From contig NC_092199.1 of the NCBI RefSeq assembly GCF_043641665.1, forward strand, positions 19,596,860 through 19,660,859: a DNA stretch of 64,000 nt, written 5' to 3'. A program made the position numbers and the translations under genes. Below are positions 38,640 through 49,700 of the stretch, piece after piece. A model generated the notes under the pieces. The model saw only the letters and a list, made by a program, of their open reading frames with translations, ran no database searches and was not told where the DNA came from. This DNA comes from Enoplosus armatus (Eukaryota; Chordata; Actinopteri; Centrarchiformes; Enoplosidae). How positions within the stretch are numbered: position 1 is the first letter of the stretch; the number at the start of each line of letters is the position of its first letter.

Positions 38640-40254
38640 GATCTTTTCTTATGCGCACTGAGAACAGGCTTACATATTCCATATTTCCACCAGGTCCCTC
38701 AAAGCGTACTCAATACTCTGTCGCGGGGCATTGATCACAACAACTTTTTCCTTATCCAACTATGTGTTTGCGGCATCCTGGGTTTGTCCCTCTGTATGTT
38801 TCGGTGCCCCCCATGGGTGCGTATGTGTTTTTTTTTGTCCATGCTTTATCTTTCTGTGGCTCAGTTTACAGAGGCTCACTGGGGACGGAGGCAGAGCAGC
38901 GGAAAAGAGGATGATGAATGACACAACGCGCACTCCCTCACTCCTTCCCCTTCCTCTCGCTCTCTCTCTCTCTCTCTTTCCCTGTCCAACCTTCTGTCTT
39001 TCCCTCTGTCTCTTTATCTCCCCCAGCCTCCCTGTGAGGAAGAAGAAGCTTGTCTTCTTCCTGTCGCGCGCGGCGGATGTCGCTGTGTAGCAGCATAAAG
39101 AGGGGACACCGTCCAGCGGCGGTACAACCAGACGTGATGCTGCTGGCAGCTGGATAGAAAGAAGGCCTTACGCATTACTTCAAGGGCCTGTCACTCTCTG
39201 CCATGCAGCTCAAGGACTGTGGGGAGCGGGCCACTTCATGTCCAAGGAGTTGTGGTGTCTGATTTGAATAGGGCTCTCTGAATGGCACTCTGTCTGCTGA
39301 AGTATAACAACCAGTGTGGCAGCCTTAAAATGAAGGGGGAGTGCATCTTTCCTCAGCTGGAGCACAGTCATGTAAAATGCATGCATCTTTGTACTTATTT
39401 CCATTTATTTGTGTGCCTGCCTGTGTGCAATTAGGAAACTGCACTTCTTGTGTCTCTGTGAACTCATTGGGAGTGTTTTCAACTCCTGTATCAAAGGCTA
39501 TTCCCAATTTGTTTCTATGGATCAAGCAACCAGGATGGCGGCTGTGTGGAATGCTAATAAAAAGTAAAAGAACGTCCTACGGGAGCCGCTGTCATTACCG
39601 GTGTGGAGTGAATACTGAGTGCTGAGGCTGCAGACAGCAGAGCGGTGGTGGGGGGGTGGGGGGGTGTCCGGTTTGATTCTTCCACTTGCCTCTTCGGGAA
39701 TATGTACAAACCCCTGAGCGATGCTCTGTTTGTCTAATTTTTGATGGGCTAAAAAGTTCTGTTTCTCCGTCGGGGGGCGGGGGGGGGGCTCACGTTGTGA
39801 TTTCCAAAGCTGCGTGGAATAAACAAGTACAAGTCAGTTATCTGACAGCATGCTGATGAAGAATGAGGAGACGAGCGCTTTGATTTGTGCGACAGGAGAT
39901 CAATGAAAATTTGATGGGTGTAGTTTGTAGCTCCCAGTCTCTGAGGTGCCCAGGCAGGATGCTGGCTGCTGATCTGCTGTTCCAAGGGCAAATTTAAGAA
40001 CCCCCCCCCCCCAATTTCCACTATATTTTTTTTCCCAATAGTCCTGGTCATAGTGTCTTAAAAGCTACAGTAATGGCGTAAGCTCGGCTGTTAGCATTCT
40101 GGTCATGACTCCTTCAACAGCAAAGGGAATAGCAGAGGAGAGAAGGCGAATAGTTAGACACTGGAACGACTCCTAATGTTGGCGAGAGGAGGAGACACCT
40201 GCCTGTGGCGGAGACTTCCTCGCTGCCTTTCAACCCAGGCGTTAAACATCTTTG
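38640..40254. other. Non-coding stretch, no gene seen
   Basis: Contains a pyrimidine-rich tract (38935-39060) and G runs at 39645-39665 and 39771-39789. No exon with plausible neighbours was found. Confidence 0.45.
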
Positions 40255-41215
40255 CTCCCTTCCATTTTGCATTTCACAACCTATCGTCAGCATGCTACAT
40301 CAGAGCAGCTGGTCGTACCATACTGTGATGCGGTCGGTGAGGATGCTCTTGATGGTGCAGCGGTAGAAGTTCACCAGTATCTGAGGAGAATAAATTGGGC
40401 TTCCTTCAATCTCCTCAGGAAGACGAGACGCTAGTGTGCTTTCTTGACCAGGGTCGAAGTGCTGAGGGTCCTAGAGAGGTCCTCGGAGATGGGGGCATCC
40501 AGAAACCTAAAGCTGGTGACACCCTCAACCTTCTTCTTGGTGTTCTTGGAGCCAGGTTGTTGTCAGGGCACCATGCCGCCAGGTTCCGGAACTCCTCCCT
40601 GTAGGCCGACCACCACTGTGTCATCTGCAAACTTGATAATGGTATCGGAACCATGCGGTGAAGAGGGAGTGGAGCACAGGACTCAGCACAAAGCCCCGTA
40701 GGACGCCGGTGTTCAGGGCGAGGGTTAATAAGGTGTGGTTGTCTAACCTAACATTCTGAGTTCTGTTGGTTAGGAGGTCCAGTTGCAGAGGGAGGTGTTG
40801 ATGCTAAGGTCACCAAGTTTGGCGATGAGTTGCAGAGGGGATGATGGTGTTGAATGCTGAACTGAAGGTGATGAACAGCATTCTCGCATAGTGTGTTAGC
40901 GCCGCAGAGATGGAGTCCTCCATTCACCTGTTCTGGTGGAGGGCAAATAGCAGTGGGTCCAGGTTCTGACATAGGCCAGGACCAGCGTGTGAAAGCACTT
41001 CACGCTGGTGGGGGTGAGTGCAACAGGGCGAAAGTCATCTCGCTGTTTGCTGCAGTGGAGTGTTTTGGCACCGGCGCGGCGGTGTTGAAGCACGTGGGGA
41101 CAGCTGCTTGGGCCAGTGACAGGTCGAAGATGTCAGTCAGGACCTCAGTCCAGCTGCCCAGCGCAGGCCCCGAGCGCACGTCCGGGGATGCCAGCAAGCC
41201 TTTCGTGCATTAATC
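40255..41215 (-). mobile_element. Decayed non-LTR reverse transcriptase, antisense
   Basis: The minus strand encodes reverse-transcriptase pieces: a VLSPVLHSLF block near 40680, the FADDTVV catalytic box near 40615-40632 and a VKKAH-RLVFLRRL block near 40420. Stops and frameshifts interrupt it. The text resembles a very common fish LINE (Rex1/Babar- or CR1-like; clade not settled). Neither end of an intact element is visible. Confidence 0.75.
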
Positions 41216-42329
41216 CAGCTCAGTGCAGCACACACGTCAAATTGGGTTCAGGATTAAGATTGGAATTAGGATTATAATCTCTATAATTGTAATAAATGCC
41301 ATAACTGTCAAGCAGTTAATCTTATGTGTAAGGCTTAAGCGTGTAAAGGGAATGGTTAAGATTTCGATGAAAAGGCAATTCCGCACAGAGTCACGCAGGG
41401 AGGAAAATACCAAGCATGCTGCACATCTGGCCACATGTCACGCAGTGATGTCACAGCGGGTACTTCCCATCAGTTGTCAATACCTGCAAAACACCTGCTG
41501 TGACACCACTCACTTGTGCATGGCCAGGGCTAGGGAATGGGTGTACAGTCAGCGAATGGAATGCATTTAAACAAAAGAACAGAACAGAATGAAAGTTTGT
41601 CTTTCAGTACATTTACACATTTCACCAAGCAGCCACGCAAACACATTGGCTTCGCGTGCGTGTACACTCTGAGACAAGCCCAATCCCCTTGATGGCCTGA
41701 CATTATATCACACTTCATGATCATACATCTTTAATGGGGCAGACAGCGGGGTTGCAGGACCTGTTTCACCTTAATCCATGCCGACACCCCCTCCTCCTTC
41801 CACACTGCAACCTCCAAACATGAATGAGCCTCTCCTCCAAGGCTCTCCGCGGTGAAAAACAGAGGCAAGCCGCAAGATATTACACATCCTACGTAGAAAC
41901 AAAACACCAGCTGACACACCCTTCACTTTGAAATCTTATCTTAGCGTATAGGAAATCCTCCCAAACTTATCTGAGCCATTTATCAAAATCTTCAGCAGTT
42001 TTCTCTGCGCATATTTATCTTCCCCCCCCCCCACCCGTCCTTTAGTTTACAGGATACATTTTCTGCCTGCCTGATAATTTATCCAGCCTCCAAAATCCTG
42101 ACACATGCTGATGTTTTTCTATCTCCCCCATCGGACTCTATTCTAGACCAATGGGTTTTGTATGTGGCGCAAGTCTGCCCCCTAGTGACTGAATAGCATC
42201 ATAACTGTGTGTAAGCCGGCACAAGCCCTCACACAGTAGGCCTACAATTTCCCACATGCCTAAACATGATACCGAGGAGATGTTTTTTTTTTTGTTCGGC
42301 AGCATTTCATTCACACAGAGGGATTTAAT

Positions 42330-42571
42330 TGGGTTCAATTCAATTTTATTTCTATGGCGCCAAATCATAACAGAAGTGACCTCAGGGACACTTTCCATGT
42401 AGAGCAGGTCTAGACCGTACCCTTTGTGATATTACTTACAGAGACCCAACAGCTCCCACCATGAGCAAGCGCTTGGCGACAGTGGCACCTTTAACAGGCA
42501 GAAACCATGGTGCTCTGGGTGGTGGCTGAGAGAGACAGAAAGGGGGAGAGGGGAGAGAGAGAGAGGGGGCT
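42330..42571. repeat. Interspersed repeat (ttcaattcaattttattt type)
   Basis: It begins ttcaattcaattttatttct, contains atggcgccaaatcataacag, gcaggtctagaccgtaccct and ggcgacagtggc, and ends in a GA-rich run. This is a well-known teleost repeat. Confidence 0.65.
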
Positions 42572-42739
42572 ATTGGGTTAGATTGGAAAGCTGTCAAGAG
42601 ACCATACTGTACATGCCTGAGTCTTACTGGGTATGTTCACACATAATTAGGCACGTCAAGTTTACCACATTATGTATTCTGCTAATTAAACGTCGTCAGG
42701 GATTTACCCGGAAACAAGGCTGCACGAAGCAAGGAACGG

Positions 42740-43090
42740 CCCCAGGGCCTCAAGACCCCCAGGGGGCCTAACGGCTCCAGGTTCACCATGTGGCGGTTAG
42801 TTTGTGGCAACGTGATTAGTGTGCAAATGTGTTGCAAAGACTGTGCGCACCACTGCCGCTCAATATATAATGATAGGGGCCTTTAAGGTTCCGGCGGAAG
42901 CGAATTTTACGAAGTCCCCCCCCCCCCCCCCCCCCCCAAACGGCTCACTGTGCGTTAGCTGCAAGCCAGCTAGCAAACAGAGACACTGACCTGGGAGTTT
43001 CCATCGACTTCCTGTTCCGTCTGAATGCGCAGTAACACTTGCATCATTACGTGTCTTGAGGCCCCATCTCGTGTTGAAATCTAGTTGTAG
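42740..43090. repeat. Repeat E, copy 1, with C22 run
   Basis: The segment ctccaggttcaccatgtggc followed by ggttagtttgtggc resembles ctccaggttcacgctatgcc followed by ggtgggtttggggg at 61488. Both are followed by a ttgca-rich stretch ending gcaccac. It contains a run of 22 C at 42916-42937. Confidence 0.35.
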
Positions 43091-44169
43091 GGCCTGAATT
43101 ATTTCAGTTTATGCTGTGCTAACATGGCTTCATTTTCTTTGTGCCTAAGAGATGATCTGAATAAACCTTAATTTAATCTCTCTCCGTGGTTTTAACCTTA
43201 ATCTGACAGCATTTCAGTTCAGACTACCTCTGACCGAGTAAGATTTGCCGTTGGGACCTGGGCTTAATACGTATATAGCTCACAAAGAGAGTGGGAGAAA
43301 CAATGTGGGGTTGTATCACTTTTAGTAGCAGTTTATAACCATCATGTTCTGTATTTTGTATGTTAAATGTGATGACAAGTCCAGTCTTATCACTGGGTGT
43401 GGTGTCGCCGCGCGTAAATGTCGCGTTTACGTGTTTTCGTGCGCATCAAACGGAATCTTTGACGTGATGCTCGGAAGCGCTCCGTTTCTAAGATGAAACC
43501 CTCCATCCGTTTGAGTGGAGGTCAAACAGAGAAAGGGGCCAAGGGGAAATAAGGTTGCGATGGATGAGGCACACATTACACACGGACACATCTAACAACA
43601 CTACTTTTGCCCTACACTGGCACACTTGAAGCCTCCCCCGCCTCAAAGCGCACCAGACAGGATGGGAAGCCCGGGCCCGTCCTGAGGTAGAGCAAAGCCG
43701 TGTATCTTTCACTGTAATTGCCAAGTTCTGCGACCGGAACTCGTGGGTATCTGAAGGAAAAGCACTGCTCCTCCTGCATGGCTACATGGGCTAAAAGCTA
43801 CTGAATCATGTAATGCAACAATAGCTTCGAGGCACCGATGCCAGAACCAATTCTAGATCACATTCAGTTGCCGTACACAGCTGATGTTACAGTTCACTGT
43901 CCTCTCCAGCAGTGCCTCTTAAAGTTAGGTGTGGAGAGCGTGTCGACTCAAGTGAAATGACAGAAAAAGAAAAAAAGAAAAAATCCACATTTTTTTAACT
44001 TACCCCTGGCAGTATCTCGCCATGTGAGATTTATACCCAGGGACTTGAACAAACTAAGCCGGGCTGAATCATAATTTTACTCAGTTCAATTTTGTTGTCT
44101 TTTTATAATCACACTTGTGTGACAGATTATGGCCTTGCAAAGTTGATTTGGCTGTTTTAGCAGTCTAAT

Positions 44170-44465
44170 GCTTGTTTACACATCCGGCAGACGTGGAGCA
44201 ACTTCTTGCTTTTTAGTTTTAGTCTCCCGAGGGCTCATAAGGTGATAACTTGTGGGTTTTATCGGAGCTTTCGTACTGAAGAAGTTGACGAGAGCGGTGA
44301 GACTGAACCAAACAGTTAAGTTCGGGGGGGGGCTGTAGAACCAAAACACTGAGCTGAAAGAAGCTAAAAAAAAAAAGAGCTGAGGGGAGCTGCAGAGCTG
44401 GGGGTAATTTGGGGATTTGTCATTACGAGCGACATCTTTCACGTCACATATCGTCATTTTCGACC
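44170..44465. repeat. Family C-related repeat, similar to 18.7-19.0 kb
   Basis: gtagaaccaaaacactgagc, gagctgaggggagctgcag and gatttgtcattacgagcgac line up with gtaaaaccaaaacagcgtga and gatttgtcactataagtgac of the 18.8-19.0 kb copy in the same order. Confidence 0.55.
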
Positions 44466-44989
44466 CCTTTGTTCATATACAAATATTGATAAGTACAACT
44501 TTAATGTCTTTATACACGCATATATCTATACATTGTCTTGTAATTTGATAAACCGACCCTTTAAGGGGCATTCCAGGAAGTCCCCACACAAAAGAGGTTT
44601 GCTTTCTCTTTATTTCGTTTAGAAAGGACTCCAGTTTTAAGAGCTTTCAGTCCTCTCCCCTCCCCGAGCCTCCCCTGTCACCTCAGACTGGGGTACCTCT
44701 CTGTATGCAGGACCCGGGGTGAGGCATGTTGCTCATCTCTTAAGCCCATTTAACAGCTCGTTACCCATCCGTCTCTTCTCTCCCTCTTTCCCTCTGTTCC
44801 AGGCACTCATCGCCTCTTGGTCAGGTTCCATTTTTGCTAATGCGGCGGCAATGAGCCGCGGGCATGGCAAAGCGAAGTGGAGCACATTCGCGGCGGCATG
44901 TCACCACTGCACACCACGAAAACACAAACAGGGCCAGGCAGAAGCCTCGGCTCGACGCACACAGGCCACAGTCAGCCACATGGAATTCA

Positions 44990-46010
44990 AATGGAGGGGG
45001 TAAGGTGAGGTGTTACGCTGCGCTTCATTCAACCAGATTACAGGTGATAATTTACAATTCTATTAGGGTCCGGAGGGACATTATATTCAGCTTTCCGGAA
45101 GAAAAGGGTTTGGGAATGGTGACTTTACTCCAGAGGGAGAAGCACCTCAGTCTTTTATGTGGAAATCTAGGGGCATTAAAGTCATCTGAGATCTGTTTCA
45201 GGAAGGCATTCTTACCTTTTCTGCAACTTCAACAACAGCTTGATCTCCCTAAGGAACCCTTTTTTTTTTGGAGGGTATTTGCAAATTCGCCACTTTATGA
45301 ATGCGCATACTCACCTAATATTCTCAAACTCTGGAAGCCCTAGAATCTTTTCCTCTGGACCAGAGAAACTCTTCCCATTCATTCCCCCCCCCCTTCCACT
45401 CCCTTTTACATTCCAGTTTTTCGACCAGCTTGTGCAAATGTCCACCGCAAAAGGGGAGAGGGAATAAGACGATGCATAACAGAGGATGACTGTGACTCTG
45501 TCAACACAGTCTTTACCTGCAATAGGCTGAGGGAAACTCAAAAACACAAAATTCTCCATAGATTTCATATAACACCTCCTATTCGGGACAAGATGGATCC
45601 CAGCTTGCCACCTCTCTGTGTCAAATGTCACAGAGAAAAAGGGACAACCCCTCCTACTGTTACTCTGTGGTACAAAGAGACCACATGAGAGGATCAGCGC
45701 TGCGCTTAAAAGGCAACGACCAACGATCATTTCTGAACATCTCCCCGTAGAGAGTGTTAATCTATTGTCGAAGGGACTTTCTTTCTTGACCTGGAAACCT
45801 TCAGGGTGGAAGGCTGGTATCGGACACACTCACTCGGACTAAGACTAGTTCGACGGCGACACGGTCAGTGGTGGGTGGACCTGAACTATGGGACTCATGA
45901 CGTGTCCCCACGGGTTTTTTCGGTGCCTTTTTCTTGTCGTTCGTTGTGTATTTATGCTGCGCTGTATGTTGTTCTTCTTGTTCCAAATTATTGGAACCGT
46001 TTGGGGTGAA
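44990..46010 (+). mobile_element. L1-type LINE ORF2 C-terminal remnant
   Basis: Plus-strand frames give RLRETQKHKILHRF (about 45523-45570), TPPIRDKMDPSLPPLCVKCH (about 45572-45630) and upstream pieces (FPEEKGLGMV near 45090, FFFWRVFANS near 45260). This order matches the C-terminal region of L1/Tx1-type ORF2, in which a Cys-rich motif follows the LRET..KI.HR block. Stops and frameshifts are frequent. A long antisense open frame here is incidental. Confidence 0.65.
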
Positions 46011-46758
46011 AGAAGAAAACTCGAGTCAACATTGCCGCGGTGGAGACGCGTTGACCATCCCCAAATTCAACTGGACCCAACTGTCAGCTTTCCATATGGT
46101 AAGCGTCAGCGATGTAATATCTTTTTCTTTTTTTTTACCTTTGTTGAAGTCACACTATTTATGAACCAATAAGTAATACATGTTTGTTATTGCTGCAGAT
46201 GAATGAATGGGCAGCAGTTGATCCCTGAGCGGTAAGCTACGGTTGCTAATTCAGGGGACTATAATTTCTGCATTAGCTTCCTCAAGCTGCACTAACCGGC
46301 GTAAAGGCTAGTTCAGTTAGCCCGGCAAGTTGTCCCGTTAGCTACAATAGCTAATCCAAGACTCTTTCTTTTTGTTTTCTTTTGGTGAGACTCGTTGACA
46401 GATTGAAGTCAGATTTATGTAAAACCAAAGTTTATTTAGTTTATTTAAATGCTTTCCCCTCCACAGCGGAGATGGCAAGTGTAAAATTAGCATGAACCCC
46501 AGTCAGAACGACCCCAATTTCATAATAAGACCCACATTAAAAACTATGAGAATTTCCCTCTAATAACTGTAAATGACATTTCTTAGATATTATTACTTCA
46601 TGATTGCAATCCTCAAAAATGATACTTGCATAAAACTTTAACACATACAAAACATTAAAACAAAATGTTACTACACAGTACACATTTCAGCGTTGTGAAC
46701 AGACACAGTCCAAAGCTGTCGGGAACAAGATTAGAAACGGTCCGATTTCACTAAAGGG

Positions 46759-49700
46759 TCAGGCGGTGGAGTCCAGAGTTTGCTCAGGATCGCAGGAGTT
46801 CATCATGAGGAAGAGGCGCTTGGAAAGCTCCGGACCGACCCGCCGAGTCGTGGAGGTGACCCCCTCTCCTCTGCGGACCAGAAGGTCAGACAACAGGGAG
46901 ATCTTCTCGCGGTCGGTCTTGCACAGTTTGTAAGCCTGCGGAAAGGCGTGGAAATATTTCTTTTTAAAAAATAAAAAAAAGTACACTATTCCATCTTGCA
47001 GATGTCTCTTTGAATATAACCTAGATGTGGTGCCTTGATATTTAGACCTCCACAGGCTGCACTTAATTGACACTCAATAAATATGTTATTTACAAGGTGC
47101 ATTTGTACTAAGAGGGGAGGCTGCAGCCACATAGAAGCTGCTTTTTGCCTGTGGCAGACCTGGCAGACCTGTCCAGCAGCCAGCCTCTTGCGCGATGTGA
47201 TGGACGGTGAATGGAGGTTATTACAACACACCAACATAGAGATCAACATGCTGAAGGGGTTCGTTGGTTGTGTAATAGGGTTACTACAATGGACAAGTTA
47301 TGGTATGTAGTTACGGGAAAAATATGTTGACATGAAAGGCATCATGTGAGAACGCAGGTGCACAGATAGTGAAAGTGGGCTGCTACGATCAGTCTGTCAG
47401 CAGTGCGCGTACCTTCTTGAGCAGCTGTGGGGAAGGATACGCTGCCAGGATGGCCGAGGCCATGTCCGGACTGACCCTGTTCAACTGTTGGATCTGCCTC
47501 TTCCACACCTGCAGCAGCCCCTTCCCAGCTTTATCCACCCGCTGCCCCCCCGCCCACTCGCTCTCCAGGTAGAACGAGAAGCCCGTCTTCTCCCGCTCTC
47601 GCCTGAAAACACACAGAGGAGCACGGGAAGTGGGCTGCCTGATCTGAGGAGGAGGGAAAGAGCTCGGCCGGAGTTGTGAAGCGCTCGCTTACTTGAAAGG
47701 GGCCTCTGCTGCTGCTTTGGTCGTCATGGCGATGTGATCCGAGAAGTCCCTCCAGGTCGACAAGAAGCGGACTGAGACTCCAGTGTGAAGCTGGAGGTGC
47801 ACCACTGCCTGATGGGACATAGGAGGTGTGAATCACTTCTGAAATAATAATCCCTTAAAATACCAAACCCTTGAATCTGTAACTTTCCCTTTGATTCACA
47901 CATTCATTTGAAATACTTGACAGATCCACTAATTGTCTTTTTTTTTTTTATTATTCAGTATTCTAATATTTAATAGGTTGAATGGGTTTTCAGCACGGAC
48001 ATAAAGGTAAGGGGAAAGATTCCTTAAAACGAGCCTTACAGGTACCCCTTCATTTACACCACCTTCGGTTAATGTGCAAATTCCGGGGGTTCACCTCAGA
48101 TTTGGGGAGAAATTAATAATATATAATATATATATATGTATAATCATAATAATATAAATAATATATACGGGATTTGAATGGATTATCTGCACCTGTTTAT
48201 ACTGTACTTGAAAAATGAAGGCCCTTTTGACAAATTAATGAAATGCTTTAATGTTATTTGGTCAATTGTAAGGGGTTTCCACACAGGGTTTTAAAGGGTA
48301 AAAATCCCTTAAAATTTGCAGTACATTCAATTTGTGCCTTAAAACGGCTTTCTCCGTAGTTTTCAAATGATGTGCAAATTCAGGGGTTCAACCCACATTT
48401 GGGGTTAATTATTGTATGTATGAATGAATGGATTATAATATATTAAGGGGTCTTAATCAGGAAAAAGTTACACATTATACCTTTAAATCGGGACAAGGCG
48501 GAAAAGGTAGAAAAATGAAGGGATTTCAGTTTCATTGTGAATAATTTAACAAATACAAAGTCTGTTTTCGTTTTTCTCACAGTCATTTTTCTTCTCTTAA
48601 TTATTACAACAAAAAAAACAAATGCTAATGTAGCTCCTCTACCAGCCAACCAGCCTACCTACCTCCTCCACTTCAACCCGTGACACCTCGGGTAGCGTCT
48701 CGGCTCCACCGTTCTTCCTCCTCTTCCTCCCCTTTCCTCCCCCTTGCTCCTCGCCCGGTTTCGAGACTGCCTCTCGAAACCTCTTCTGGCATTGCGACTT
48801 CTGGGATCTGGGCGCACACACACACACACACAAAAAAAAGTTGACAGTCTTTTAACTCAGGACATCTCTCTGGCCCCCCGTTTCCAGCTGAGTCCTGCCA
48901 GACTCTGCTGACAGTGATCGGTGACATGTTTCCACGCAGCGGAGGCGCTTAGTTTAGCTTACAAAGTATCTGAGTGCCATTCCTTGTTGTTTTTTTTTTT
49001 GTTTTTTTTAACATTTCATTGAGTGCCATACTTCACACATTCACACTGAGAGCCACTTGTCTCCTCGGGGGCCCTCTCCACTCACAATCAATCAAGTCGT
49101 CCACCGTCGGACACTGAGCGAGTGAGCAGCAGCGGCTGAGTGATTCAGCGCCTTGCTCAAGGTTGGAATCCTCATTCTCATCTTTTCTCCTCTGCTGTGT
49201 TGTCTGTGTTGCCTAAGCTTGGGACAGGGTTTCAAACCGACCACACCGACATGCAAAAAGTCAAATGTGTCAATTTGTCACCGTAAAGTGACTATCTTTT
49301 GAGTTTTGAACCGTCGCTTGGACAAAACAAGCAATTTCGAGATCCCTTTGGGCTCTTATTTTATATGGACTTAACAATTCGTTGAGAAAAATAAATAAAT
49401 AATCATTCATGGAGATAACTTGTGTTGAATTTAAGTGTCCAGCGGTTCCAGATTCAGATCCTAGCAGATGCTATCCTCCCCCACCTGAAGTACTTCTCCA
49501 GGTCGACGACCACCAGGCTCAGGATCTTGCCGGGCTGGCGGCTCTGCTGCTCCTGCACCCAGGACGTCAGAGTGGGGCCGGAGCCGGACCTGCCGTGCCT
49601 CTCTTCCTGCATTAGGTACGGCATATTGGCGTGTGAGGCATTGACATATGAAACACTTACCAACCACAAAACTGAAACGTTGATAACTTACCATGTCGGT

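Larger units (their letters stand above)
41216..44169. other. Non-coding stretch, no gene seen
   Basis: Besides the repeats at 42330 and 42740, this is unique DNA with no supported exon. Confidence 0.45.

Noticed and set aside
45311..45829. 172-codon minus-strand open frame
   Set aside because: It is the antisense shadow of the decayed L1-type ORF2 tail on the plus strand.
45934..46109. Possible plus-strand exon ending at a gtaagc donor (about 46100)
   Set aside because: It follows directly from the decayed L1 tail and has no convincing acceptor or family match.
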